Assembly (NCBI GenBank): GCA_902773195.1
Contig: CACYDL010000165.1
Span: forward strand, 1-8,591
DNA length: 8,591 nt
Direction: 5' to 3'
Source of the DNA: an uncultured Lachnospiraceae bacterium
GTDB lineage: Bacteria > Bacillota_A > Clostridia > Lachnospirales > Lachnospiraceae
The translations under genes and the position numbers were made by a program. Positions 1 through 5,330 of this stretch are shown piece by piece; the first letter of the stretch is position 1, and every line of letters starts with the position of its first letter. The notes below the pieces were generated by a model. The model did not search any database. It was not told the origin of the DNA and saw only the letters and a program-made list of their open reading frames with translations.

Positions 1-263
1 CCGCGGAGCTCCGCGTAGACCGCGGAAAGCAGCGGGCCGAAGTCCTCTCCCAGCGTCTCCGCGGCGAAATCGGGATTGGCGAAGGAGCGGGCGTAATGCC
101 CGGGAAGGATGTCCTCATAGAGACTCCTGTTGCCGGCGTCCTTTCTCACGGAGAGCAGGAAGGACGCGACGTCGGAGAAATAGCGCCGGAATGGCTCCGG
201 TACGGTCGTCTCTCCGGGAATCTGGCGGATCCGTTCCAGCGCGCCGCTGATGCGTTCAGTCAT
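1..263 (-). CDS. Partial gene: N-terminus of a probable M29-type (leucyl) aminopeptidase
   Basis: The gene runs off the left edge, so only the first 87 codons are visible. The ATG lies at 263-261 and overlaps the end of the upstream HD-domain gene by 8 bases (ATGACTGA), which points to coupled translation. The visible part is a soluble helical segment with no signal peptide or membrane segment. It contains the stretches LYEDILPGHY (about residues 48-57), SFANPDFAAETLG and LLSAVYAELR. These resemble, from memory, the long N-terminal domain of Lachnospiraceae proteins annotated as leucyl aminopeptidase or aminopeptidase T (MEROPS M29), which cleave N-terminal residues from peptides in the cytoplasm using a metal pair. 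The metal-binding catalytic part would lie outside the window, so the enzymatic assignment cannot be confirmed here. Alternatively it is a clostridial protein of unknown function sharing this N-terminal domain. Confidence 0.5.
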   Translation of the reverse strand, partial: MTERISGALERIRQIPGETTVPEPFRRYFSDVASFLLSVRKDAGNRSLYEDILPGHYARSFANPDFAAETLGEDFGPLLSAVYAELR

Positions 264-858
264 CTTTTATGTTTCCTTTTTCCACGTTTTGGTCGATCAG
301 CTCCAGTATGCGGGCGGCCAGGGTCTCCGATCCGAGCTCGTTGCCCTCGTTTCTCTTCCCGATCCAGGAGCGGCGCACGCCGTGCTCCTTCCAGGATTTG
401 CCGTCCGCGCGGTCCGTCAGGAGGACCGGCTGCATGTGGTCGAGCACCGCGGCGAATCGGGCCTCCGGCGTCTCCCGCGCCTCGAATTCCTCCCACAGCC
501 CGCGAAGCTCCGTCCCCTGATCCGGGGGCAGAAGGCCGAAGATTCTGTCGGCCGCCTTCTTCTCCCGGTCCGCCTTGGTCAGGTTGCCCTCCGGGTCGTA
601 GGCGTAGGTGTCGCCCGCGTCGATCTCGACGAGGTCGTGCACCAGCACCATGATCATCACCTTCTCCCGGTTCAGCGGTTCGTTGGCGTACTCGGCGAGG
701 AGATAGGCCATCACGGCCAGATGAAACGAGTGCTCCGCGTCGTTTTCCTTCCGGGATCCGTCCGCCAGGTAGGTCTGGCGCCCGATCTCCTTCATCCTGT
801 CGATCTCCAGCAGGAACTCCGTCTGCTTCAGGAGGCGTTCTCTCTTCTTTTCATCCAT
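256..858 (-). CDS. HD-domain phosphohydrolase, YfbR/HDDC2-like (probable 5'-deoxynucleotidase)
   Basis: This 200-residue cytoplasmic protein has the metal site of the HD superfamily in order: H43 in AEHSFH, the H74-D75 doublet in VHDLVEIDAGD, and D140 in VLDHMQP. E78, four residues after the HD histidine, matches the catalytic glutamate position of E. coli YfbR. The layout and length fit the HD_3 group (YfbR, HDDC2), whose studied members remove phosphate from deoxynucleoside 5'-monophosphates with a divalent metal. The substrate here is inferred from the family only. The ATG at 858 follows an AGGAG about 10 bases upstream. The gene starts 31 bases after the small membrane protein gene and overlaps the next gene by 8 bases, so it is probably co-transcribed. 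A nucleotidase downstream of UMP synthesis genes is plausible for nucleotide balance, but the link is only positional. Confidence 0.85.
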   Translation of the reverse strand: MDEKKRERLLKQTEFLLEIDRMKEIGRQTYLADGSRKENDAEHSFHLAVMAYLLAEYANEPLNREKVMIMVLVHDLVEIDAGDTYAYDPEGNLTKADREKKAADRIFGLLPPDQGTELRGLWEEFEARETPEARFAAVLDHMQPVLLTDRADGKSWKEHGVRRSWIGKRNEGNELGSETLAARILELIDQNVEKGNIKDD

Positions 859-889
859 CTGTCCCGCTCCTTTCTCTCCGCTCCGCCCT

Positions 890-1207
890 CTACCGAAGGC
901 CGGTCATGAACAGGGTGATCCAGCCGACCATGATCACGCCGCTGGCGATGGAGCCGATGACGGAGAGAGCCGGGGAGACGTTCTGCTCCCCGAAGGATTT
1001 CATTCCCACATAGAATCCGTAGACCGACAGGAGCGTCGCCGCGAGGGCGATGCCGCCCACGAAGGGGCCTGCCTTTCCGCCGCTGGCGAAGGAAATGATC
1101 ACGCACACAAGAAAAGCCGCGCCGGAGAGCACGGCAAGCCTGATGGAGAATTTTCCTCCCTTTGACGCATTCTGTTCCGCAAACACATATCGTCTCTTTG
1201 AAGCCAT
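890..1207 (-). CDS. Small three-helix membrane protein of unknown function (DUF6142-like)
   Basis: The product has 105 residues. A basic N-terminal stretch (KRRYVFAEQNASKGGK) is followed by three clear hydrophobic helices at about residues 22-41, 47-68 and 80-102, so it is an integral membrane protein with almost no soluble part. It resembles the short clostridial family I know as DUF6142, usually annotated as hypothetical; that match is from memory. No catalytic or transport motif is visible, and no function can be given. The ATG at 1207 is preceded by GGGAGGA at a spacing of about 10 bases. The gene lies 73 bases after the VanZ-like gene and 31 bases before the HD-domain gene, all on one strand with no evident terminator between them. 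Confidence 0.75.
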   Translation of the reverse strand: MASKRRYVFAEQNASKGGKFSIRLAVLSGAAFLVCVIISFASGGKAGPFVGGIALAATLLSVYGFYVGMKSFGEQNVSPALSVIGSIASGVIMVGWITLFMTGLR

Positions 1208-1280
1208 TGTTACGCAGTCCTCCCGCGGCCGTCCCCATGCGGTCCGCCGCTTGCCGTTGAAACGCCGGGCACGCCGCGTC

Positions 1281-1760
1281 CTAAGCGGCCGTTCCCGCCC
1301 GGCAGGTGATGTAGGCCTTCCTCATTGAGCGGTAGATCAGATATCCCACCGCCGCGCCGACCGTGTTGAGAATGATATCGTCCACGTCGAAGCAGCCGGT
1401 CCTCGTGACCAGCTGTACCGCCTCGACCACGGCGCTCACGAGAAGCGCGGACAGTATCACCGCCGCCGGGCGGCTCAGCTTTCCGGAGATCACCGGAAGG
1501 AAGAAGCCGAAGGGGACGAAGCCCGCCACATTTCCGAGGAGATTCAGAAACACGGCCCTCGGTGGCAGCAGATGCCTCGCCCGCCAGAACCGGCGTATCT
1601 CCCGGAACGGGATCAGGTTGACGTGATACTCCCAGTGGCTGCCGGGCGTATGGTCATACCAGTCCGCGAAAAACAGGAAATAGACCAGGACGGCCAGATA
1701 GAGAAGGAACAGGATCTGCCCCGTCCTCCTGATAAGCTTTTTCTGCGCCTCGTTCCTCAC
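1281..1760 (-). CDS. VanZ-like integral membrane protein
   Basis: This 159-residue membrane protein has helices at about residues 13-31, 71-91, 98-118 and 128-146. Between helix 1 and helix 2 is a conserved-looking NLIPF element (48-52). The VanZ family signature follows: NLLGNVAGFVPFGFFLP at 73-89, an E-A-V-Q helix (E113, Q116) and DVDDIILNTVGA at 125-136. VanZ of the Tn1546 vancomycin cluster gives low-level teicoplanin resistance, but most chromosomal VanZ-like proteins have no known role, so no resistance should be inferred. The start is GTG at 1760-1758, within GTGA: the last two bases of the start form part of the pyrE stop TGA. No strong SD lies upstream, so translation is probably coupled to pyrE. 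Confidence 0.88.
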   Translation of the reverse strand: MRNEAQKKLIRRTGQILFLLYLAVLVYFLFFADWYDHTPGSHWEYHVNLIPFREIRRFWRARHLLPPRAVFLNLLGNVAGFVPFGFFLPVISGKLSRPAAVILSALLVSAVVEAVQLVTRTGCFDVDDIILNTVGAAVGYLIYRSMRKAYITCRAGTAA

Positions 1761-2434
1761 TGCTTCGGTCCGTACATCTTATAATAATCGTCGATCGCCT
1801 TCATGATGCCGTCGTCAATGACGACTCTGCCATTATATTCCCTGCCGTAGAGACATTCAACCACTTCGCGCATCGTCACGATGGCGGTGGTCTGAAGTCC
1901 GTACTTCTCGCCGATCTCAGCAAGGGCGCTCTTCTCTCCCTCGCCCCGCTCCATGCGGTCAACCGAAACCACCAGGCCGAGCACGCTGACGTCGCCCTGG
2001 GCGCGGATGATCGGAAGGGTCTCGCGGATCGAAGTGCCCGCCGTGGTCACGTCCTCGATGATGACGACCCTGTCGCCGTCGGTGATTTTGCTGCCGAGCA
2101 GGATCCCCGTGTCGCCGTGGTCCTTGATCTCCTTGCGGTTGGAGGAATAGCGGACGTCCTTTCCGTATTCCTCGCTGATGGCGCACGCCGTGGTGACGGA
2201 AAGGGGAATCCCCTTGTAGGCGGGGCCGAACAGCACCTCGAAGTCAAGGCCGAAGGCGTCGTGGATCGCCCGCGCGTAGCAGGCGCCGAGCTTCCGAAGC
2301 TGGGTTCCCGTCTGATAATTGCCCGTATTGATGAAAAACGGCGTGTTCCTTCCGCTCTTCGTCACGAAGCTCCCGAATCTGAGAACCCCCGCGTCCACCA
2401 TGAAATGAATGAAATCTTCCTTATATGCTTCCAT
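1757..2434 (-). CDS. pyrE: Orotate phosphoribosyltransferase
   Basis: PyrE joins orotate to PRPP, giving orotidine 5'-monophosphate and pyrophosphate, the fifth step of de novo UMP synthesis, in the cytoplasm as a dimer. The 225-residue length is normal. Family landmarks are present in order: FVTKSGRNTPFFINTG at 23-38 (substrate-binding K26), GPAYKGIPL at 70-78, the mobile-loop segment RKEIKDHGD at 100-108, and the PRPP signature VVIIEDVTTAGTSIRET at 123-139 with the acidic pair E127-D128. The ATG at 2434 follows AGGAGGA with a 6-base spacing, so PyrE can start independently of upstream translation. That SD sits at the edge of the 15-bp repeat array separating pyrE from pyrD. The start codon is in the same reading frame as pyrD. 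The stop overlaps the GTG of the VanZ-like gene. Confidence 0.97.
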   Translation of the reverse strand: MEAYKEDFIHFMVDAGVLRFGSFVTKSGRNTPFFINTGNYQTGTQLRKLGACYARAIHDAFGLDFEVLFGPAYKGIPLSVTTACAISEEYGKDVRYSSNRKEIKDHGDTGILLGSKITDGDRVVIIEDVTTAGTSIRETLPIIRAQGDVSVLGLVVSVDRMERGEGEKSALAEIGEKYGLQTTAIVTMREVVECLYGREYNGRVVIDDGIMKAIDDYYKMYGPKQ

Positions 2435-2606
2435 TGTCTCTCCTCCTGACGGTGTAGTTCCTGACGGTGTGTCTCCCGGCGGGAAACCGGCCGGCGGCGC
2501 GTCCTCCGGCGGGATGCCGGCTGACGCCGTATGGTCCGGCGGCGCGCCCTCCGGCGGGATGCCGGCTGACGCCGTATGGTCCGGCGGCGCGTCCCCCGGC
2601 GGTCAT
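2421..2606 (-). CDS. Possible small ORF of 61 codons with Arg/Gly-rich pentapeptide repeats, between pyrD and pyrE
   Basis: The ATG at 2606-2604 overlaps the pyrD stop as ATGA, the same arrangement as pyrF/pyrK and pyrK/pyrD. The ORF ends 14 bases inside pyrE. After the initial Met it divides into twelve pentads, among them PAGGR (twice), AAGPY (twice) and GVSRH (twice). It has 11 arginines and one aspartate, no hydrophobic segment and no recognised domain. No good SD lies at normal distance; there is only a GC-rich GGGGCGG close to the start, so translation would depend on ribosomes ending at pyrD. Against it being a gene: it is made almost entirely of the 15-bp repeat, and the other coding-strand frames and at least one opposite-strand frame are also open across the tract, so openness means little. 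It may be a by-product of repeat expansion. Confidence 0.2.
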   Translation of the reverse strand: MTAGGRAAGPYGVSRHPAGGRAAGPYGVSRHPAGGRAAGRFPAGRHTVRNYTVRRRDNGSI

Positions 2607-2609
2607 CTG
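2445..2609. repeat. Array of about eleven 15-bp units in the pyrD-pyrE spacer
   Basis: The interval divides into 15-bp steps beginning at 2445. The first two units are cctgacggtgtagtt and cctgacggtgtgtct. They are followed by three unit types, tccggcgggatgccg, gctgacgccgtatgg and tccggcggcgcgtcc, which repeat as a 45-bp block. The blocks at 2505-2549 and 2550-2594 differ at one base (2547 versus 2592). The last unit runs into the end of pyrD. Several units contain short self-complementary arms (CCGGC with GCCGG), so the transcript could form a row of small GC hairpins just upstream of the pyrE SD. There are no unique spacers, so this is not a CRISPR array. Recent slippage or unequal recombination would explain the near-identical 45-bp copies. 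Confidence 0.9.
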
Positions 2610-3517
2610 ACCGCCCCGGTCAGCTTCCTCACGTCGTCGATGCCGTGCCGTATCAGATAGTCCCGTATTCCTTCCACGATCTTTTCCGGCGCGCGGGGAT
2701 CCGCGAAGGTCGCCATGCCGACCGCCACCGCGCTCGCCCCGGCGAGCATAAATTCCACCGCGTCCTCCGCGTTCATGATGCCGCCCATGCCCACGACCGG
2801 GATCGAAACCGCGTGGGCGGCCTCGTACACCATGCGGACGGCGACAGGCCGGATCGCGGGTCCCGAAAGTCCCCCCGTCCTGTTGGCCAGGGCGAAGGTC
2901 TGTCTCTCGATGTCAATCTTCATGCCCATCAGCGTGTTGATGAGGGAGACGGCGTCCGCCCCTCCCGCCTCGCAGGCCCTGGCGCAGACTCTGATGTCCG
3001 TGACGTTGGGCGACAGCTTGATCATGACGGGCTGGGTGGCCCTCGCCTTGCATCCGCGGGTCACCTCCTCGAGGACCTTCGGGTCCGTCCCCAGGGACAG
3101 TCCGCCGGCCTTCACGTTGGGACAGGAGACGTTGATCTCCAGAAGGTCGATGCCCTCCACGCCGGCCAGCCGCTCCACCACGCGGTAGTATTCGTCCGGC
3201 TCATGCCCGCAGACGTTGACCACGACGCCCGTGTCCTGCGTCCGGAGATAGGGAAGATCCCGCTCCAGAAACATCTCGATTCCGGGATTCTGAAGACCGA
3301 TGGCGTTGAGCATGCCCGAGGGCGTCTCACAGATTCTGGGGGTGGGATTGCCCGGCCAGGGCACGTCCGCGACGCCCTTCACCGTGACGGCACCGAGCTT
3401 CGACAGGTCGATGATCTCCCCGTACTCCATGCCGGCTCCGAAAGTCCCGCTGGCCGTCATCACCGGGTTTTTGAATACCGCGCCGGCGATGCTGACCTCC
3501 ATCCGGGGTTCGCTCAT
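2603..3517 (-). CDS. pyrD: Dihydroorotate dehydrogenase, class 1B catalytic (FMN) subunit
   Basis: This subunit oxidises dihydroorotate to orotate with FMN. It works with PyrK, which passes the electrons to NAD+. The product has 304 residues, normal for class 1B. Landmarks are TASGTFGAG (21-29), the GNPTPRICETPSGMLNAIGLQNPG region (56-79), INVSCPN at 128-134 with the catalytic base C132 (class 1 enzymes use Cys, class 2 Ser), KLSPNVTDI, LINTLMGMKIDI, TGGLSGPAIRP, and the phosphate-binding GMGGI and GASAVAVG segments near the C-terminus. The ATG at 3517 overlaps the pyrK stop as ATGA, with GGAGGTGGATC as SD, so the two subunits are made together. The stop is TGA followed by C. Downstream lies the repeat array, which stays open in this frame up to the pyrE ATG. 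Both ends of the protein look complete. Confidence 0.97.
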   Translation of the reverse strand: MSEPRMEVSIAGAVFKNPVMTASGTFGAGMEYGEIIDLSKLGAVTVKGVADVPWPGNPTPRICETPSGMLNAIGLQNPGIEMFLERDLPYLRTQDTGVVVNVCGHEPDEYYRVVERLAGVEGIDLLEINVSCPNVKAGGLSLGTDPKVLEEVTRGCKARATQPVMIKLSPNVTDIRVCARACEAGGADAVSLINTLMGMKIDIERQTFALANRTGGLSGPAIRPVAVRMVYEAAHAVSIPVVGMGGIMNAEDAVEFMLAGASAVAVGMATFADPRAPEKIVEGIRDYLIRHGIDDVRKLTGAVR

Positions 3518-4311
3518 GAAAGATCCACCTCCCCTGCCTCAAATACCGGTCCGTCCTTGCAGACGCGCCGGTTCTTAACCAGCGAGTGGCTGTCCGTCTC
3601 CGTCACGGCCGTGACGCAGCCCAGGCACACGCCGACGCCGCAGGCCATCCTCTCCTCCATGGAGACGTAGCACGGGACGTCCCGCTCCGCCGCGTACTCC
3701 TTTACGGCCCGCAGCATGGGCTTCGGACCGCAGGCGAAAATGAGCTCCGGGTTCTCCTCAAGGCGTCGCACCGCGTCCACCACGTTCCCGTGAAAGCCCA
3801 GGGAACCGTCGTCCGAGGCGGTGATCACCGGCGCCAGGCTTCTCAGCTCCTCCAGCAGATAGGTGTCGTCCGAGCGGTAGCCGACGGCGAAGGTCACCCC
3901 GGAGGGACGCGCCTCCCCTTCCTTCCGGAGCATCTCCTCCGCGGCGGAGAGCATCGGCGGGATGCCGATGCCGCCCCCGATGAGGAGCACCTTCCTGCCC
4001 GCGGCCAGCTCCGTGGGGAAGCCGTTTCCCAGCGGCCCCATCACCTCGACGCTGCCGCCGGCCGTCAGCTTCGAGAACTCTCCGGTTCCGTAGCCCACGA
4101 CCCTGTAAACAAGACGGATCGTCCCCGCCTCCGGATCCGCCTCGCAGATCGAGACAGGCCGCGGCAGCAGGTGCGCTCCGTCCGAGGAAAACAGTGATAC
4201 GAACTGTCCCGCGCGGACGTCCCCCGCGAATGAGACAGCAAGCAAGAGACTGAAGATCCCCTCAGCCTCTTTTTTCTGTGACAGCACCGCTGCCTGTTCT
4301 TTTCTGATCAT
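3514..4311 (-). CDS. pyrK: Dihydroorotate dehydrogenase B, electron transfer subunit (FAD, 2Fe-2S)
   Basis: PyrK moves electrons from the FMN of PyrD through a 2Fe-2S cluster and FAD to NAD+. The 265-residue protein has the three expected parts: a flavin-binding barrel with RPVS at 51-54, a nucleotide-binding fold with GGGIGIPPMLSAAEEM and the CGPKPML element, and a C-terminal iron-sulfur motif with C224, C229, C232 and C251 (C-x4-C-x2-C-x18-C). All four cluster cysteines are present, so it should be functional. The ATG at 4311 overlaps the pyrF stop as ATGA, and its own stop overlaps the pyrD start in the same way. This tight packing fits a need for equal amounts of PyrK and PyrD in the heterotetramer. 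No anomaly is visible. Confidence 0.96.
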   Translation of the reverse strand: MIRKEQAAVLSQKKEAEGIFSLLLAVSFAGDVRAGQFVSLFSSDGAHLLPRPVSICEADPEAGTIRLVYRVVGYGTGEFSKLTAGGSVEVMGPLGNGFPTELAAGRKVLLIGGGIGIPPMLSAAEEMLRKEGEARPSGVTFAVGYRSDDTYLLEELRSLAPVITASDDGSLGFHGNVVDAVRRLEENPELIFACGPKPMLRAVKEYAAERDVPCYVSMEERMACGVGVCLGCVTAVTETDSHSLVKNRRVCKDGPVFEAGEVDLS

Positions 4312-5234
4312 GCTCCGACCGCCTCGTGAATATCTCTCTTCATCTCAAGCACCGCGCGTCTGGCCGCCTCGGCGTAGCCCTCCTCTCCCAGGGAGGCGTA
4401 CTCCTCCTTCTGCCAGGCGGCGATGATGCCCCGGGAGGAATTGACGATCGCGCCGAGCCCGTCCCCGTCGAAGAAGGGAACCAGGTCGCTCCCCTTTCCG
4501 CCCTGGGCGCCGTAGCCCGGGACCAGGATATAGCTCTTCGGCATGATCCGGCGGAGGACGCTGCCCATCTCGGGGTAGGTCGCGCCCACGACGGCGCCGA
4601 CTTCGGACCAGCCGCACGCGTCCATGGCGGTCTCTCCCCACTCCCGCACCTTCTCGCCGACGAGCTCGTAGAGGGGTCTTCCCTCCACCAGACGGTCCTG
4701 GAACTCCCCGCTGGACGGGTTGGAGGTCTTGACCAGGACGAAAATCCCCCGGTCGTCCGACCGGCAGACGTCGATAAAGGGCTTCACGCCGTCCGTTCCC
4801 AGGTAGGGATTCACGGTGGCGAAATCCTCGTCGAAGGGCCGGATCACGGCATCCCCGACCTTTACCGACCCGAGGTGCGCCGCGGCGTAGGCGCCGGAGG
4901 TCGACCCGATATCGCCCCTCTTCACGTCTCCGATCACGAGAAGGCCCTTCCCGTGGCAGTAGTCCACGGTCTTCTTAAACGCGGTCAGGCCGGGGAGCCC
5001 GTACTGCTCGTACATCGCAATCTGGGGCTTGACCGCCGGGACCAGATCCGATACGGCGTCCACAATCCCCCGGTTGAATTCGAAAATCGCCTCGCCGGCC
5101 GCCTCCAGCGTCTCCCCGTGTTCGGAAAACGCCTTCTTCAGGATGAATCCGGGAAGGAACTTCATCTGGGGATCCAGTCCGACGACAATTGGGGCGCCGG
5201 TTCTTCTGATGCTCTCAATCAGTCTGCCTATCAT
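4308..5234 (-). CDS. pyrF: Orotidine 5'-phosphate decarboxylase, long (type 2) form
   Basis: PyrF removes CO2 from orotidine 5'-monophosphate to give UMP, the last step of the de novo pathway. The 308 residues match the longer type 2 subfamily rather than the roughly 240-residue type 1 enzymes. Visible motifs are VVGLDPQMKFLP (17-28), VKPQIAMYEQYG (68-79), and the catalytic charged network in VIGDVKRGDIGST, with D103, K105 and D108. A phosphate-binding region follows in LVPGYGAQGGKGSDL, and NSSRGI lies near the C-terminus. The ATG at 5234 is preceded by GGAGG at a spacing of 9. A 96-base spacer holding GC hairpins separates it from pyrC, and its stop overlaps the pyrK start. In many clostridia pyrF heads the pyrF-K-D-E block, as it does here after pyrC. 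Confidence 0.96.
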   Translation of the reverse strand: MIGRLIESIRRTGAPIVVGLDPQMKFLPGFILKKAFSEHGETLEAAGEAIFEFNRGIVDAVSDLVPAVKPQIAMYEQYGLPGLTAFKKTVDYCHGKGLLVIGDVKRGDIGSTSGAYAAAHLGSVKVGDAVIRPFDEDFATVNPYLGTDGVKPFIDVCRSDDRGIFVLVKTSNPSSGEFQDRLVEGRPLYELVGEKVREWGETAMDACGWSEVGAVVGATYPEMGSVLRRIMPKSYILVPGYGAQGGKGSDLVPFFDGDGLGAIVNSSRGIIAAWQKEEYASLGEEGYAEAARRAVLEMKRDIHEAVGA

Positions 5235-5307
5235 GCTGTGTGTCCTCCGTGTTTGTTTTCCGCGAGGGCCGGCCGGCTGCCTGCCGCCGTCCCCGGGCGC
5301 CGGTTTT

Positions 5308-5320
5308 CCGGGTTTCCCGG
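5308..5320 (-). other. GC hairpin in the pyrC-pyrF spacer
   Basis: On the transcribed strand CCGGG, a loop AAA and CCCGG form a perfect 5-bp stem 10 bases after the pyrC stop. It is followed directly by AAAACCGG and further self-complementary GC runs (5265-5303, such as GCCGGCCGGC). There is no following T tract, so it is not an intrinsic terminator. It could slow decay of the pyrC part of the message or be an RNA processing site. Unlike the pyrD-pyrE spacer, this one has a second stop codon six bases after the pyrC TGA in the same frame. Confidence 0.5.
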
Positions 5321-5330
5321 AATATCATCC

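Noticed and set aside
1208..1280. Terminator between the VanZ-like gene and the small membrane protein gene
   Set aside because: Only scattered GC self-complementarity is present, with no stem followed by a T tract.
2603..2605. UGA read as a sense codon throughout the genome (alternative genetic code) joining pyrD to pyrE
   Set aside because: TGA ends pyrC, pyrF, pyrK, pyrE, the HD gene and DegV at normal protein lengths and in overlaps with starts, so it is a stop in this genome. Only local readthrough remains possible.
2445..2609. CRISPR array
   Set aside because: The units are directly adjacent with no unique spacers, and no cas genes are present.
2409..2660. Plus-strand open frame with Gly/Pro pentads across the repeat array
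   Set aside because: It arises from the same stop-free 15-bp unit, starts inside pyrE and ends inside pyrD, and has no SD.
2576..3670. Long open frame on the plus strand opposite pyrD
   Set aside because: It is antisense to a clearly recognised pyrD with all family motifs, has low-complexity Arg/His/Gly-rich content and matches no family. Such frames are expected opposite genes with GC-rich third positions.
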